Shown here piece after piece: positions 18,248 to 26,571 of a stretch of 64,000 nucleotides of DNA; the first letter of the stretch is position 1; the number at the start of each line of letters is the position of its first letter. The position numbers and the translations under genes were made by a program. Source of the stretch: Pararobbsia alpina_A (GTDB taxonomy: Bacteria; Pseudomonadota; Gammaproteobacteria; Burkholderiales; Burkholderiaceae); NCBI RefSeq assembly GCF_965118125.1, contig NZ_OZ221289.1, positions 62,001 through 126,000 of the forward strand, read 5' to 3'. The notes below the pieces were generated by a model. The model was not told the origin of the DNA. It saw only the letters and a program-made list of their open reading frames with translations, and ran no database searches.

Positions 18248-18376
18248 TTATTTCTTCTTTGCTGGTGGACTCGTAGAGGCTTTCGGGGCTGCCGTCCACG
18301 CTAGATTTGCTGCAGGAGTCAATATCTTTTTCGGTTTCTTGGCCTCGCGATTGCCGCGCTGTTGACCTTTTGCCAT
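18248..18376 (-). CDS. Small basic conserved protein, 42 residues
   Basis: The ATG at 18376 has GGAG 7 bases upstream. The product begins MAKGQQRGNREAKKPKK and ends in PPAKKK, rich in Lys, Arg and Pro. I recall short proteins with this MAKGQQR.N.E.KKPKK start across beta- and gamma-proteobacteria, function unknown. It is too short for ordinary ORF thresholds. It faces away from the Hsp20 genes. Confidence 0.7.
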   Translation of the reverse strand: MAKGQQRGNREAKKPKKILTPAANLAWTAAPKASTSPPAKKK

Positions 18377-18748
18377 GTCGTTTCTCCAAAGCTGCTTTGG
18401 CTGCCGAAGTGGCAGACCTGCCTTTCATTCTGCGCGCGTTTACCTGTTCCGTCGCGATCTATTTTGGCGCGTATCCCATCCAGGGTTTGAGCGTTCCGAA
18501 GACGTGTTCGACAGTTCTTCTCCGGAATAATCGTCGCGTCGGGTTCGCGATCTGAACGACGATGCGCTGTCTGTAGCTCGACCTCATGTTCCAATCGTTG
18601 GGAGCGACGATAGTCGCTAGTTGAACATCAATCTGTTAGCTGGATGTGCGGACATGCCCGTGGCCAGTAGGCTCGCTTTTGTGCGCTCGACGCCCCCCCT
18701 CTGGAGTGGTCTTCGCTCCGGGACATCAAAAAAATTGTGGCCAGGGGC

Positions 18749-18776
18749 CTTGAAAGGCGTTTTGAAGACCCTATCT
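18749..18776 (+). promoter_or_regulatory. Sigma-32 heat-shock promoter for the hsp20 pair
   Basis: CTTGAAA (18749-18755), 13 bases, then CCCTATCT (18769-18776), close to the sigma-32 consensus CTTGAAA-N11-15-CCCCATNT. It lies about 125 bases before the first hsp20 start, consistent with heat induction. Confidence 0.75.
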
Positions 18777-18900
18777 CCCGTGCCACAGGGCAGCCGCTTT
18801 CATCGCGCGCTGCGTGTCTCAACTTGATTGTCCGCGGCGCAGGGGCAGCTGAGCTGATTCGCGTAAGCTGCCTCCTCCTGCGTTGCGAGAGGAGAGCGAA

Positions 18901-19341
18901 ATGAGTGATGCGTTCATTACACCCAACCTCTTCGGTGAGCTGGACCGCCTGCAACGTCAGATGTTCAGTCTTTTCGGCGGGTTCCCCACCAGCCTGCGCT
19001 CAACGCGCGTTGGGCTATTCCCGCAAATCAACGTTGGCTCGACCGAAGATTCCATAGAAGTCGTCGCGTTCGCGCCCGGGCTCGATGTGGGCAAGCTAGA
19101 CGTCTCTATCGACAAAGGCTTGCTGACAATCGCCGGCGATCGGACCGCGCAGTCTGACCGGCTGCCCGACGGCGCTCGGCAGTACGCACAAGAGCGGTTC
19201 AGTGGCGCTTTCCGCCGAGCTGTCGAACTTCCACAGCAGGCCGACCCGGACAAGGTGGAAGCCAGATACATCGATGGTTGTCTTCTGATTTCAATCGGGA
19301 AGCGTGAGACGTCGAAGCCACGCTCGATTACTGTTCAGTGA
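18901..19341 (+). CDS. Small heat-shock protein Hsp20
   Basis: 146 residues. The alpha-crystallin domain spans about 38-140; it includes EVVAFAPGLDVGKLDVSIDK and ends with an IDGCLLISIGK strand. The start at 18901 follows GAGGAGA. It is an ATP-independent holdase that binds unfolding proteins. The GLL-type motif in the domain is present and the C-terminal IxI-like anchor reads SITVQ. First of two tandem hsp20 genes. Confidence 0.9.
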   Translation: MSDAFITPNLFGELDRLQRQMFSLFGGFPTSLRSTRVGLFPQINVGSTEDSIEVVAFAPGLDVGKLDVSIDKGLLTIAGDRTAQSDRLPDGARQYAQERFSGAFRRAVELPQQADPDKVEARYIDGCLLISIGKRETSKPRSITVQ

Positions 19342-19350
19342 GGTGACATC

Positions 19351-19764
19351 ATGAGCGAATACACAAACACGCAAATTGCAGAACGCGGCTCGGATGGCGT
19401 GACGCGCCAGCAAGCCAACGAAGCGGCTCGCCGACAAACGTTGACGCCTGCCGTCGACATCATTGAAGACCTACACAAGGTCACTTTGTGGGCCGACTTG
19501 CCGGGCGTCGCGAAAGACAAGCTTGAGGTCAAGGTCCATGATGGCAGCCTCACCATCGAGGCGGAATCGGTGGTGCCGGTGCCAGCGAACTTACAGCTCG
19601 CACACGTTGAGGTTCGTGCGCCGTACTTCTCACGCACCTTCACAGTTAGCGAGGACTTCGATACGTCCAAGGTCGAAGCACTGTTGAAGAACGGCGTATT
19701 GACTCTGACGATACCGCGAAGGGAGGAAGCGAAGCCGCGGCGAATTGAAATCGCGACAGGATAA
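19351..19764 (+). CDS. Small heat-shock protein Hsp20, second copy
   Basis: 137 residues, starting 10 bases after the first hsp20 with GAGGTGAC before the ATG. The alpha-crystallin domain runs from PAVDIIED (about 33) to LKNGVLTLTIPRRE; the C-terminus has a RRIEIATG anchor. It is clearly divergent in sequence from its neighbour, as in other tandem hsp20 pairs whose products can form mixed oligomers. Confidence 0.9.
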   Translation: MSEYTNTQIAERGSDGVTRQQANEAARRQTLTPAVDIIEDLHKVTLWADLPGVAKDKLEVKVHDGSLTIEAESVVPVPANLQLAHVEVRAPYFSRTFTVSEDFDTSKVEALLKNGVLTLTIPRREEAKPRRIEIATG

Positions 19765-19774
19765 TCGTCCAGCT

Positions 19775-19805
19775 GGAGCAGCGACCATCAGGCGGTCGCT
19801 GCTCC
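19775..19805 (+). terminator. Terminator-like hairpin after hsp20 genes
   Basis: A 12-bp perfect stem (GGAGCAGCGACC / GGTCGCTGCTCC) with a 7-base loop follows the second hsp20 by 10 bases. The following sequence CTTGTTG is only moderately T-rich. Confidence 0.6.
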
Positions 19806-19905
19806 CTTGTTGCTACGCGCTCTCACGAGCACCGACAAGTCGTACGGAGAAACGGTGACGATGGTCGCGGCGAGACTTTAAAACTCAAAGCAACGCCTGC
19901 GCTCG

Positions 19906-20292
19906 CTAGACGCGTCTACCGATGCCACCTCCGGAAACGCTTTGATACTCAGCGAAAAGCCACACATCCACGAGATCACATCGCACTACTAGCGGCGCAA
20001 ACATCCGGCGCCGATCGATCTCCCCTCCATGCATGAGCCGCGTGTATGCGACCAATGCGCGGATTCTCGAGGCGATGAAGTCCTGATCCGGCTCGGATGC
20101 TTCCGCCCATCGCGTCACGACCATATTGTCGAGAATGATACGCACTGGCCGCCCTGGATGAGGACGCGCGGACGTACCGTCGACGAACCACGAAACATCG
20201 ACCGTGTCCGACTCTCCGGTCTCTGAAAACCGTGCATCAACAGGAAAATCGCTTCTCAGCACAAACGCCAACCAATCGGACGCGCCAGACAT
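19906..20292 (-). CDS. Hypothetical protein
   Basis: 128 residues, soluble, family not recognised. Sequence such as FSETGESDTVDVSWFVDG suggests a small beta-rich domain. It overlaps the end of the upstream gene on the same strand by 37 bases, so the two are probably cotranscribed. Such small proteins flank stress genes on Burkholderia secondary replicons. Confidence 0.5.
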   Translation of the reverse strand: MSGASDWLAFVLRSDFPVDARFSETGESDTVDVSWFVDGTSARPHPGRPVRIILDNMVVTRWAEASEPDQDFIASRIRALVAYTRLMHGGEIDRRRMFAPLVVRCDLVDVWLFAEYQSVSGGGIGRRV

Positions 20293-20576
20293 GACCGTTC
20301 TCCCATAACGTTCGCACGAAGGCCGACCCTTCTGTACGGCGGCAAAACGTTGAGCACTACGTCCGCTTGAATTTGTGCGCGCCTCAGCACCAATTCCAGC
20401 GCCTCGTGTACGTCGACCGCTCTGTCAAAGGTCTTGATGAAGGACTCGACGACGACCGAGAATCCGTCGCACTTCGAACGTCCGACGTGCGCCTCAAATA
20501 CCCAATTGCGGTCCAACTTCTCAAGTGAAATTCGGATTACCAGCGATCGATAAGAGAAATCTCGTTGCGCATTCAT
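20256..20576 (-). CDS. Hypothetical protein
   Basis: About 106 residues from the ATG at 20576, chosen because AAGGA precedes it by 8 bases. The first half has alternating hydrophobic strands (LVIRISLEKLDRNWVFEAHV). No family recognised. It overlaps the next minus-strand gene. Confidence 0.5.
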   Translation of the reverse strand: MNAQRDFSYRSLVIRISLEKLDRNWVFEAHVGRSKCDGFSVVVESFIKTFDRAVDVHEALELVLRRAQIQADVVLNVLPPYRRVGLRANVMGERSCLARPIGWRLC

Positions 20577-21379
20577 GTGCCCCATCCTTGCCGTTACGAT
20601 CATCGCTGCGGGAAAGGGGCATTCACGTACTCCCGATCCGCCGACGAAGATGCTGCTTGAATCTTGACCTTAGTAGAACGACAGGCCGTAAGGCCTAGCG
20701 ACGACGCAACCGCGTTCGCAGCCACCACGCCCATATCGGCTTCGGTGCGAACTGCCGTGAATGCCACCTAGTACCGACGCGCGCATGCGAGCGCCCGCAG
20801 CAGAAAAATCAGCCGAACGATGAAGTTCACGCATCACGAATCACATCGCGCAGTGTTCTAGTCCGCAGCGCTGTATTGCGCCGCAGGTCGCCGGATGGCC
20901 AGCTAGACTCTGACCAAGCGAAAAGATGCAAGCATGCTGCAATGCTCGCCAATGAGGAGGGGCGCGCTCTCCAAGCGGTAATTCCGCAGGAAGCATCAAA
21001 CGCACAGTCGTTCAAAGACCGGATCGAATCAATCTACGCCCCGGTGCAGTTGAGGTCAACAAATATCGCCACCCGATTGTGTGCGTCCTCACGGCGCAGC
21101 CTCAACGAAGCCAAAGCGCGTCGGGGCGATAACCCGCGATCCACGGTCGCTCGCCCGACTGAGCAATTTCCACCTCGCGCGACTAGGGAATACTTCGCAA
21201 GTCGAGGCCGTCATAACTGCCGTGAGACGAGACCGTTACGCCTGCGCTGTATCAACGAGACGCATCAGTCGTTCACGACGCTGTACTATTGAGCGACGGG
21301 TGCTTCCTGTCGACGCTGCGAACCACGCTGCGCGCGTATGCATTGACGCTCCAGCGGGTGATCCTGGGAGAGACATAGA
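20577..21379. other. Large region without a convincing gene
   Basis: About 800 bases. Open frames on either strand are Arg- and Ser-rich shadows of GC-rich DNA without ribosome binding sites. I see no transposase remnant, repeat or RNA structure that stands out. Confidence 0.5.
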
Positions 21380-21694
21380 GTGCAAAATCGCAAGCGCATT
21401 TGGGCCGCAATTCACCTGCAGACATGGTCGAACAACTATGCAGTCGATACTGGCGATACGCGTAACGTCGATATTACCGAGGACGTGCTCGATCTCACTT
21501 TTTCGGAAGTTAGAGCGTTGCGTGACGATGATGAAACGACGGATGCCCTGATTGCTGCGCGCAGCTCCCAACTCAACGGCTTTGACGGCCCCTTCAGTGT
21601 GCAGGTGACTTTTCAGATCGCTGCATTCTTTGGTGTCGAGCGATTGAGTGACATTACTCCCGCGATCTTTGCTCAAGCAAGAGCCGAAGGTTAG
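21380..21694 (+). CDS. Hypothetical protein
   Basis: 104 residues from a GTG with GGGAG about 9 bases upstream. The sequence looks real (VDITEDVLDLTFSEVRAL and FQIAAFFGVERLSDITP) but I do not recognise it. A longer frame on the opposite strand (21236-21676) is less protein-like. Confidence 0.45.
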   Translation: MQNRKRIWAAIHLQTWSNNYAVDTGDTRNVDITEDVLDLTFSEVRALRDDDETTDALIAARSSQLNGFDGPFSVQVTFQIAAFFGVERLSDITPAIFAQARAEG

Positions 21695-21746
21695 TCACGC
21701 GTCGCACGTAACCTCGCGGCGCCCGATCCAAAGGGTCGCATCTCCT

Positions 21747-21983
21747 TTATGGTTCCGGCACCGCGATATCGCCGTCGACAAGCGGCCAACCGTATTCGAA
21801 CCCGAACGTTCTCGCCTGCTCCCAGTCGACGAACGAAGGCATCGCTTTACCGCCGAAGAACGGATAGATCGTCCGCCTGTCAACTAAGCGAATGACCTTC
21901 AACTTCGCGACGTATCCCCGCGGTGTTTTTTGTGTCGACACCGTGACCTGATAGTCAGCGCGCGTGCCCTTCGGAGATGCCAT
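21747..21983 (-). CDS. Small hypothetical protein
   Basis: 78 residues from the ATG at 21983. Sequence with strands YQVTVSTQ, YVAKLKVIRLVD and IYPFFGG suggests a small beta-rich protein of a type common and uncharacterised in Burkholderia. It lies downstream of the interrupted cspA gene on the same strand. Confidence 0.5.
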   Translation of the reverse strand: MASPKGTRADYQVTVSTQKTPRGYVAKLKVIRLVDRRTIYPFFGGKAMPSFVDWEQARTFGFEYGWPLVDGDIAVPEP

Positions 21984-22068
21984 GGCTACATCCTGAGCAA
22001 GCTCTCTCACATGGAACACCAAATCGCGATTGGCTCACGTGGTGACACTCGAGCGAGCCCGAGGTCTG

Positions 22069-22106
22069 TCAGAGAATCTGTATGTTCGAGGCTTGCTTAC
22101 CCTTCG
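22069..22106 (-). pseudogene. Severed 3' end of cspA
   Basis: Read on the minus strand this gives KGKQASNIQIL and a TGA, the usual C-terminus of a CspA protein. It continues the cspA frame of 23438-23608 once the IS and one copy of the CGAAG duplication are removed. Confidence 0.85.
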
Positions 22107-22143
22107 TGGAGTTGCCCCTGTAACTCAGGACACGCAGACACCG

Positions 22144-23038
22144 TTAGGTTGATGCTGCCGCAGCACGCCTGAACTCGCGAGGCGAGCGGTATTTCAGGGC
22201 TTTGTGCGGGTGGCGCTCGTTGTAATGCTCAAACGCAACAGCCAGACGCGAGAGCGCCGTTGGCGCATCGGGCTTGTCCATATAGGCAACGTAATTGTGC
22301 TTCATGGTCTTTACGAACCGACTCGGCCATGCCATTACTCTGCGGCGAGCGCACGGGCGTGGTCAGAGGTTCCAGGCCCAGCTCGCGTGCAAAGCGGCGC
22401 GTGCGATGGTCGATGTAGGCCGAGCCGTTGTCCGTCAGCCATTCGATGGGCTGTGCCGTTTGCGTGCTGCCGAAGCGTTGTTCGACAGCAGCCAGCATCA
22501 CTTCGCGCACTACGTCTCCGCTATGGCCGCCGGTCGTTGCCGCCCAGCTAATTGCCTCGCGGTCGCAGCAGTCCAGTGCGAACGTCACGCGCAGCGGCGT
22601 GCCATCGTCGCATCGGAACTCGAAGCCGTCCGAACACCAGCGGCTATTGCTCCGGTCCACGGCCACGCGGCCATCGTGCCGCCGCTTATCTCGACGCACG
22701 CCGGGACGGCACAGCAGCAACTGATGCTCGTGCATTACGCGGTAGACACGCTTATGGTTGATGCACGGTGCGCCGACCATCTCGCGACTGCGGCGCAGCA
22801 GCGCCCAGATACGCCGATAGCCGTAGGTCGGCAAATTCGCCACATGGCCCTGGATTTCTTCGACCAGTTCCGTGTCGTCAGTCGGCCTGGCGCGGCGACC
22901 ATCCTGCCAACCGGACGAGCGAACCCGTTTCACCGCCACGCCAGAGCGCGCCACGCCGAGAACTTCGCAGACCGTTTTCAATGGTCGTCCCCCGGCAGCA
23001 AGGGCGAGCGCGCAATCAGGTTTTTTGAGCGGCCCCAC
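22144..23038 (-). pseudogene. IS3-family transposase OrfB, frameshifted
   Basis: The DDE integrase core is visible: the first Asp in FALDCCDRE, the second in WLTDNGSAY and the Glu in SNGMAES. One extra G:C pair near 22318-22319 then shifts the frame; the other frame continues FVKTMKHNYVAYMDKP and runs to the stop at 22144. The break falls just after the catalytic Glu. OrfB would normally be made by programmed -1 frameshifting from orfA, which it overlaps by 61 bases. Confidence 0.85.
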
Positions 23039-23379
23039 TCGACGGCTTCCTTCAGGATTTCGACTTCCATCGTCTTCTTCCCGAGCAGCCGTTGCAGTTC
23101 CTTGATTTCCTTGATGGCGGCGGCCAGCTCAGATGCGGGCACAACGGTTTCGCCCGCTTGCACCGCCGCCAGACTGCCTTCCTGGTATTGCTTGCGCCAG
23201 CCGAACACCTGGTTCGGGTTCACGCCGTGCCGCCGTGCCACGGCTGACACCGATGCGCCCGGTGCCAGCGTTTCCTGCACGATGGCGATTTTTTCCGGTG
23301 CCGTGCGCCGCCGACGACGCTCCGGCTCGGTCAGAATTTCGATGGGTTCCACGTAATGACTAGGCTTACTGATAGGCAC
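22978..23379 (-). CDS. IS3-family transposase OrfA
   Basis: 133 residues. A helix-turn-helix (APGASVSAVARRHGVNPNQVFGWR) is followed by a leucine-zipper-like coiled coil (LAAAIKEIKELQRLLGKK), the usual OrfA layout for IS2-group elements. It binds the element ends. It appears intact. Confidence 0.88.
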   Translation of the reverse strand: MPISKPSHYVEPIEILTEPERRRRRTAPEKIAIVQETLAPGASVSAVARRHGVNPNQVFGWRKQYQEGSLAAVQAGETVVPASELAAAIKEIKELQRLLGKKTMEVEILKEAVEWGRSKNLIARSPLLPGDDH

Positions 23380-23395
23380 AAGACTATCCCTTATT

Positions 23396-23608
23396 TTAAG
23401 AGAGTCCTTGTGTCCTCAGATACGCGGGGCCGCTCCACTTCGGACCCTGCTTGACCTCGAAGCTAACCTTCTGGCCGTCCTTGAGAGACTTAAAACCGTC
23501 ACTCCTGATTTCCGAATAGTGCGCAAAGAGATCCTCGCTACCGTCTTCAGGTGAGATAAATCCGAAGCCTTTTTCGTCGTTGAACCATTTCACCATGCCG
23601 GTCGCCAT
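23396..23608 (-). CDS. Cold-shock protein CspA with IS-derived C-terminus
   Basis: 70 residues. The OB-fold RNA-binding motifs KGFGFI and DLFAHY are intact, but after FEVKQGPK the last 12 residues come from the IS terminal repeat instead of the native KGKQASNIQIL found at 22069-22106. The remaining protein keeps most of the cold-shock domain and might still bind nucleic acid. The ATG at 23608 is preceded by GGGGGAG. Confidence 0.85.
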   Translation of the reverse strand: MATGMVKWFNDEKGFGFISPEDGSEDLFAHYSEIRSDGFKSLKDGQKVSFEVKQGPKWSGPAYLRTQGLS

Positions 23609-24097
23609 AATCTCCCCCGTTTTACATGAACTGCGAAGTCACGCCGCCTTGTTTCGGTGACGAAGACGGTCTTTCCCGCGGACCTTCCGCGCGGCAACGC
23701 CCCTGAATGGCAGTCATGTCGCATACAGCAGACTCTTCGAGAATTCGAATCCGAGCGACGAGCCAGCGAACATCAAAGGAAATTCAGTATGTACTCATCC
23801 AGCCCTTTCGGCCACTGCGTGTAGACCGATGGGCGACGACCGGACTGTGCATAGATGGCCAGCGATCAGCCTCCTTATAAGGCGCGGACCACGAGCGCCG
23901 CTCCGGGACTTTTACTTGCGCGGTCGGGAAACACCTCTGAACGATTGAGTTGGATTGCAGGTGGCCGTGACCGAGCATACGCTTGAATAGCGACCGCGTC
24001 GGCTTCCACCGCTTTCTTCTTGGTGCGTTGCTATGACTACGCACTCGAAACCGCCGCATGCAGGGTTAGTCATCATGCAATGTGTACAGCGGCGCCG
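23609..24097. other. Intergenic region upstream of cspA
   Basis: About 490 bases. It must contain the cspA promoter and leader; cold-shock genes often have long structured leaders, but I cannot define one. Frames here look like shadows. Confidence 0.45.
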
Positions 24098-24901
24098 TCA
24101 TTCCTGGTCGCAGTGGACTGCGAAGTGCGTGAGCGCGGCGGCCCCGAACGCATTGCTAATCGCGACGTCGGCGGCGTCGCGCCCGTATGCCATCAAAACG
24201 CGCCCTATACGCGGCGCGTTGTTTCGGGGATCGAAGGTCTGCCAGCCACCCCCGACATATGCTTCGAACCACCCCGCGAAGTCCATCGGCGCTGCAACCG
24301 GGGGTAAGCCCACATCGCTGATATAGCCAGTACAGTAGCGCGCAGGGATATTCATGGCCCGGCAAAGGGTGACTCCAAGGTGCGCGAAGTCACGGCAGAC
24401 GCCTTTGCGCTCGCGGTAGGCTTCCCACGCGGTCTTGGTCGGCCGCGCATGGCCATAGTCAAACTCTATGTGTCGGTGAACAAAGTCGCAGATTGCCAGA
24501 ACAGTCTCGCGACCGGGGCTACACCGACTGAACATTTGCCATGCGGTCTCAACCAGCAAGTCGGTTTCGCAATAGCGGCTGCCCAACAAGAAAATCAACG
24601 TGTCGTCGGGCAAGTGCTCAACCGGATGGCCGCGGCCATCAGCAGGTCTCATCTCCATGCCACTCGACACATTCAGCAGCGCGGTCGTGCGCAGTTCTAA
24701 CCTCCCGACAGGCGCGACGATTCGACTGCAGAGGTTGCCGAAAGAATCTCGATACTGTCTTATTGGAACCGGCGGGTCGGCAACGAGCAGATCTGCCACT
24801 TCGATATCCTTCGCATGCGAAAAATGTGTGTTCAGCATCAGCATCATCGGCGTCGGCTTAGGGCATTCATATGCCAGTTCATATCCAACGCGAAGCTTCA
24901 T
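24098..24901 (-). CDS. Transglutaminase-like family protein
   Basis: 267 residues. The catalytic Cys is in KGVCRDFAHLG and the Asp region in QTFDPRNN, with GIPARY-like NIPARYCTGY between, as in bacterial transglutaminase-core proteins with an N-terminal beta domain. Where classic members have a His (FHAW) this one reads MDFAGWFEAYV, so the Cys-His-Asp triad appears incomplete. I believe this variant recurs in a Burkholderia clade. It may be a peptidase or amidase with a different base, or non-catalytic. Confidence 0.8.
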   Translation of the reverse strand: MKLRVGYELAYECPKPTPMMLMLNTHFSHAKDIEVADLLVADPPVPIRQYRDSFGNLCSRIVAPVGRLELRTTALLNVSSGMEMRPADGRGHPVEHLPDDTLIFLLGSRYCETDLLVETAWQMFSRCSPGRETVLAICDFVHRHIEFDYGHARPTKTAWEAYRERKGVCRDFAHLGVTLCRAMNIPARYCTGYISDVGLPPVAAPMDFAGWFEAYVGGGWQTFDPRNNAPRIGRVLMAYGRDAADVAISNAFGAAALTHFAVHCDQE

Positions 24902-25198
24902 GAAATCTCCCTGATCCGGCTAACGGTGGACAGCGTTGGACCCGCTACTTTGAAGCACATTTTGAAAACGCCGTGACGTTCAATTCTTGCGGCCGGACAT
25001 CGCGCTCTCCGGCGAACGACTGACCGCGTGTTGTGGCGCCGAGAACGTCGAAACGAACGGCTTGGTCCGCTTGATAGTTGGATAGACGCTCGAGTTAGAT
25101 GGCGCACGTATTCGGTCTCAACTGGTAGGCGAAATGAGAGCGTCGCGAGAGGTTATCGAGGTGCGATCGCAGAGTCTTCAAATCGGCGGGAAGCGGAC

Positions 25199-25438
25199 TC
25201 ATTCGACGGGCCCTAGCAGCACGTCTATAGCAGCTTGCCCGGCAATTTCGGCTACTAGATAGGCCCATCGTTCAGTAAAAGGTCCATTGCGTAAAGGTAT
25301 GCGCCCTCCTCGTGCGCCGAGGACTTCGAGATTCGCCCCGCCCGCTATCTGAAAACTCACGTTAAACGTGTCTTCATCGGTAGCTGGTGCTAGTTCGACC
25401 TCAATGTCAAAACCACGATACGTAATGGTTCGATGCAT
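25199..25438 (-). CDS. Small hypothetical protein
   Basis: 79 residues from the ATG at 25438, with GGAGGG 6 bases before it. Begins MHRTITYRGFDIEVEL. A two-strand start then helix suggests a small alpha/beta domain, family unknown. No membrane segment. Confidence 0.5.
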   Translation of the reverse strand: MHRTITYRGFDIEVELAPATDEDTFNVSFQIAGGANLEVLGARGGRIPLRNGPFTERWAYLVAEIAGQAAIDVLLGPVE

Positions 25439-25458
25439 GGACACCCTCCGTTGTGAGA

Positions 25459-25584
25459 CTAGAACGGGGCAGCGAGGAACGCGTTGAGTAGTCCTATGCC
25501 CGCAAAAGTCGACAAAAATGCGATGAGGTATAACGCTCCGCCCAAACCTCGTTTTCCTTCACTCGGTGGCTTTTGCGCGCTCAA
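25459..25584 (-). CDS. Possible 41-residue membrane protein
   Basis: From a TTG preceded by CAGGGA, the frame gives a basic start (SAQKPPSEGKRG) and one hydrophobic helix (GALYLIAFLSTFAGIGLLNAFLAAPF region). The topology is convincing for a small inner-membrane protein, but the TTG start is uncertain. Confidence 0.4.
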   Translation of the reverse strand: MSAQKPPSEGKRGLGGALYLIAFLSTFAGIGLLNAFLAAPF

Positions 25585-25885
25585 CGTCCCTGTTCCACGG
25601 GAAATGAGTGGCAGGTAAATTGGGTGCGCATTCCATGATCGCCTCCTTTCGAGTGATGGAAGACATAGCCAAACGCGTCGTGAACGCGGCGCAGACCGAC
25701 CCTGAGGCGATGATCGCCCAGCTCCTTGGCCGGTCTCACTCGGATGCGGTCGTTCGGCGCCGCGGCAGTTGTGTGGCACCCCTCAGAGATTACCCGTTCG
25801 CTCGTCCCATCGGGTCGAGGTATCTCAAACGCACCGGACCGGCTGGAAGCGCTACTGTCGGAGGCCGTGCGACTTTGCTCGACGT
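25585..25885. other. Gap without a supported gene
   Basis: About 300 bases. Overlapping frames on both strands have Arg/Ser-rich composition. Nothing stands out. Confidence 0.45.
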
Positions 25886-26110
25886 CTATTGCGGTTGAAT
25901 TCCTGCAGCGTATTCGTGTAGCCAATAAAAGCAGCATATGACATGCCTCGCAAACTCGTCTCCACGCTTGCGAAGTGCCGATTGCCATTGCTGCACATCG
26001 GTCGGCAACAAAGCCCTGTTCGGCTCGGTCCAAAGCTGCCGTAAGAGGAAAAGGTCGGCCTCGTGGGGAGTGCCGGCTTTCAGCACGCTGGGAATTGGCT
26101 CGTTGATCAT
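25886..26110 (-). CDS. Small hypothetical protein
   Basis: 74 residues, helical and soluble, beginning MINEPIPSVLKAG and containing LTRL-like helices (EADLFLLRQLW). No family recognised. The upstream AGGGG is only a weak ribosome binding site. Confidence 0.4.
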   Translation of the reverse strand: MINEPIPSVLKAGTPHEADLFLLRQLWTEPNRALLPTDVQQWQSALRKRGDEFARHVICCFYWLHEYAAGIQPQ

Positions 26111-26571
26111 GTCTGACGCCCCTATTGCAGGTTTGGGTACGTCGCCCGGGAGATCAGTCGCGGCTCAACGGCTCCTCTGCACTATACCCGCTCTGCAAGA
26201 ACGCGCTCGATGTCACGCAACGCCATCACGGCAGCGAAGCGGGTCTCAATTGAAACCGTCATGAAGTCCCCTCAGCGATGAAAGTGCCAAAATCGGCTGT
26301 GGCACGGCTTCGCCCTGGCACAGCCAATCGCTGCCGACGGCGAGCTGGCGCCCCGTCGAGCAGTAACGAGGAGGCAAGCTCCCGTGAGCAACCGATATGC
26401 TGAAGCGCCGCCGATTACCGCTGGTCTCCTGATGGTTCGATAGCGGTCGTTCGAAGAATATACGCGAACGTCTCGTCATGGCCGTTTGCGGTAATTCGGC
26501 AATCGGAAACGGCCGGCAAGACGATCACGCGGCTACGCTTCGAGCACGAGCACATCGATGCCAACGCGCCT
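26111..26571. other. Gap with one possible 26-residue peptide
   Basis: About 460 bases. On the minus strand an ATG at 26262 with GAGGGGA upstream opens a 26-codon frame ending at 26182 (MTVSIETRFAAVMALRDIER start). It could be a small peptide. Otherwise I see nothing. Confidence 0.25.

Larger units (their letters stand above)
22107..23437 (-). mobile_element. IS3-family (IS2-group) insertion sequence
   Basis: 1331 bp. Ends begin TGGAG..GCCCC and share AGGACAC about 20 bases in, as imperfect terminal inverted repeats similar to IS2 ends. Flanking 5-bp direct repeats CTTCG lie at 22102-22106 and 23438-23442. It contains overlapping orfA and orfB on the minus strand. The insertion splits a cspA gene. 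Confidence 0.9.

Noticed and set aside
21236..21676. 146-codon minus-strand frame
   Set aside because: Overlaps the better supported plus-strand gene at 21380 and has no ribosome binding site.
22295..23356. 353-codon plus-strand frame
   Set aside because: Antisense to the IS transposase genes.
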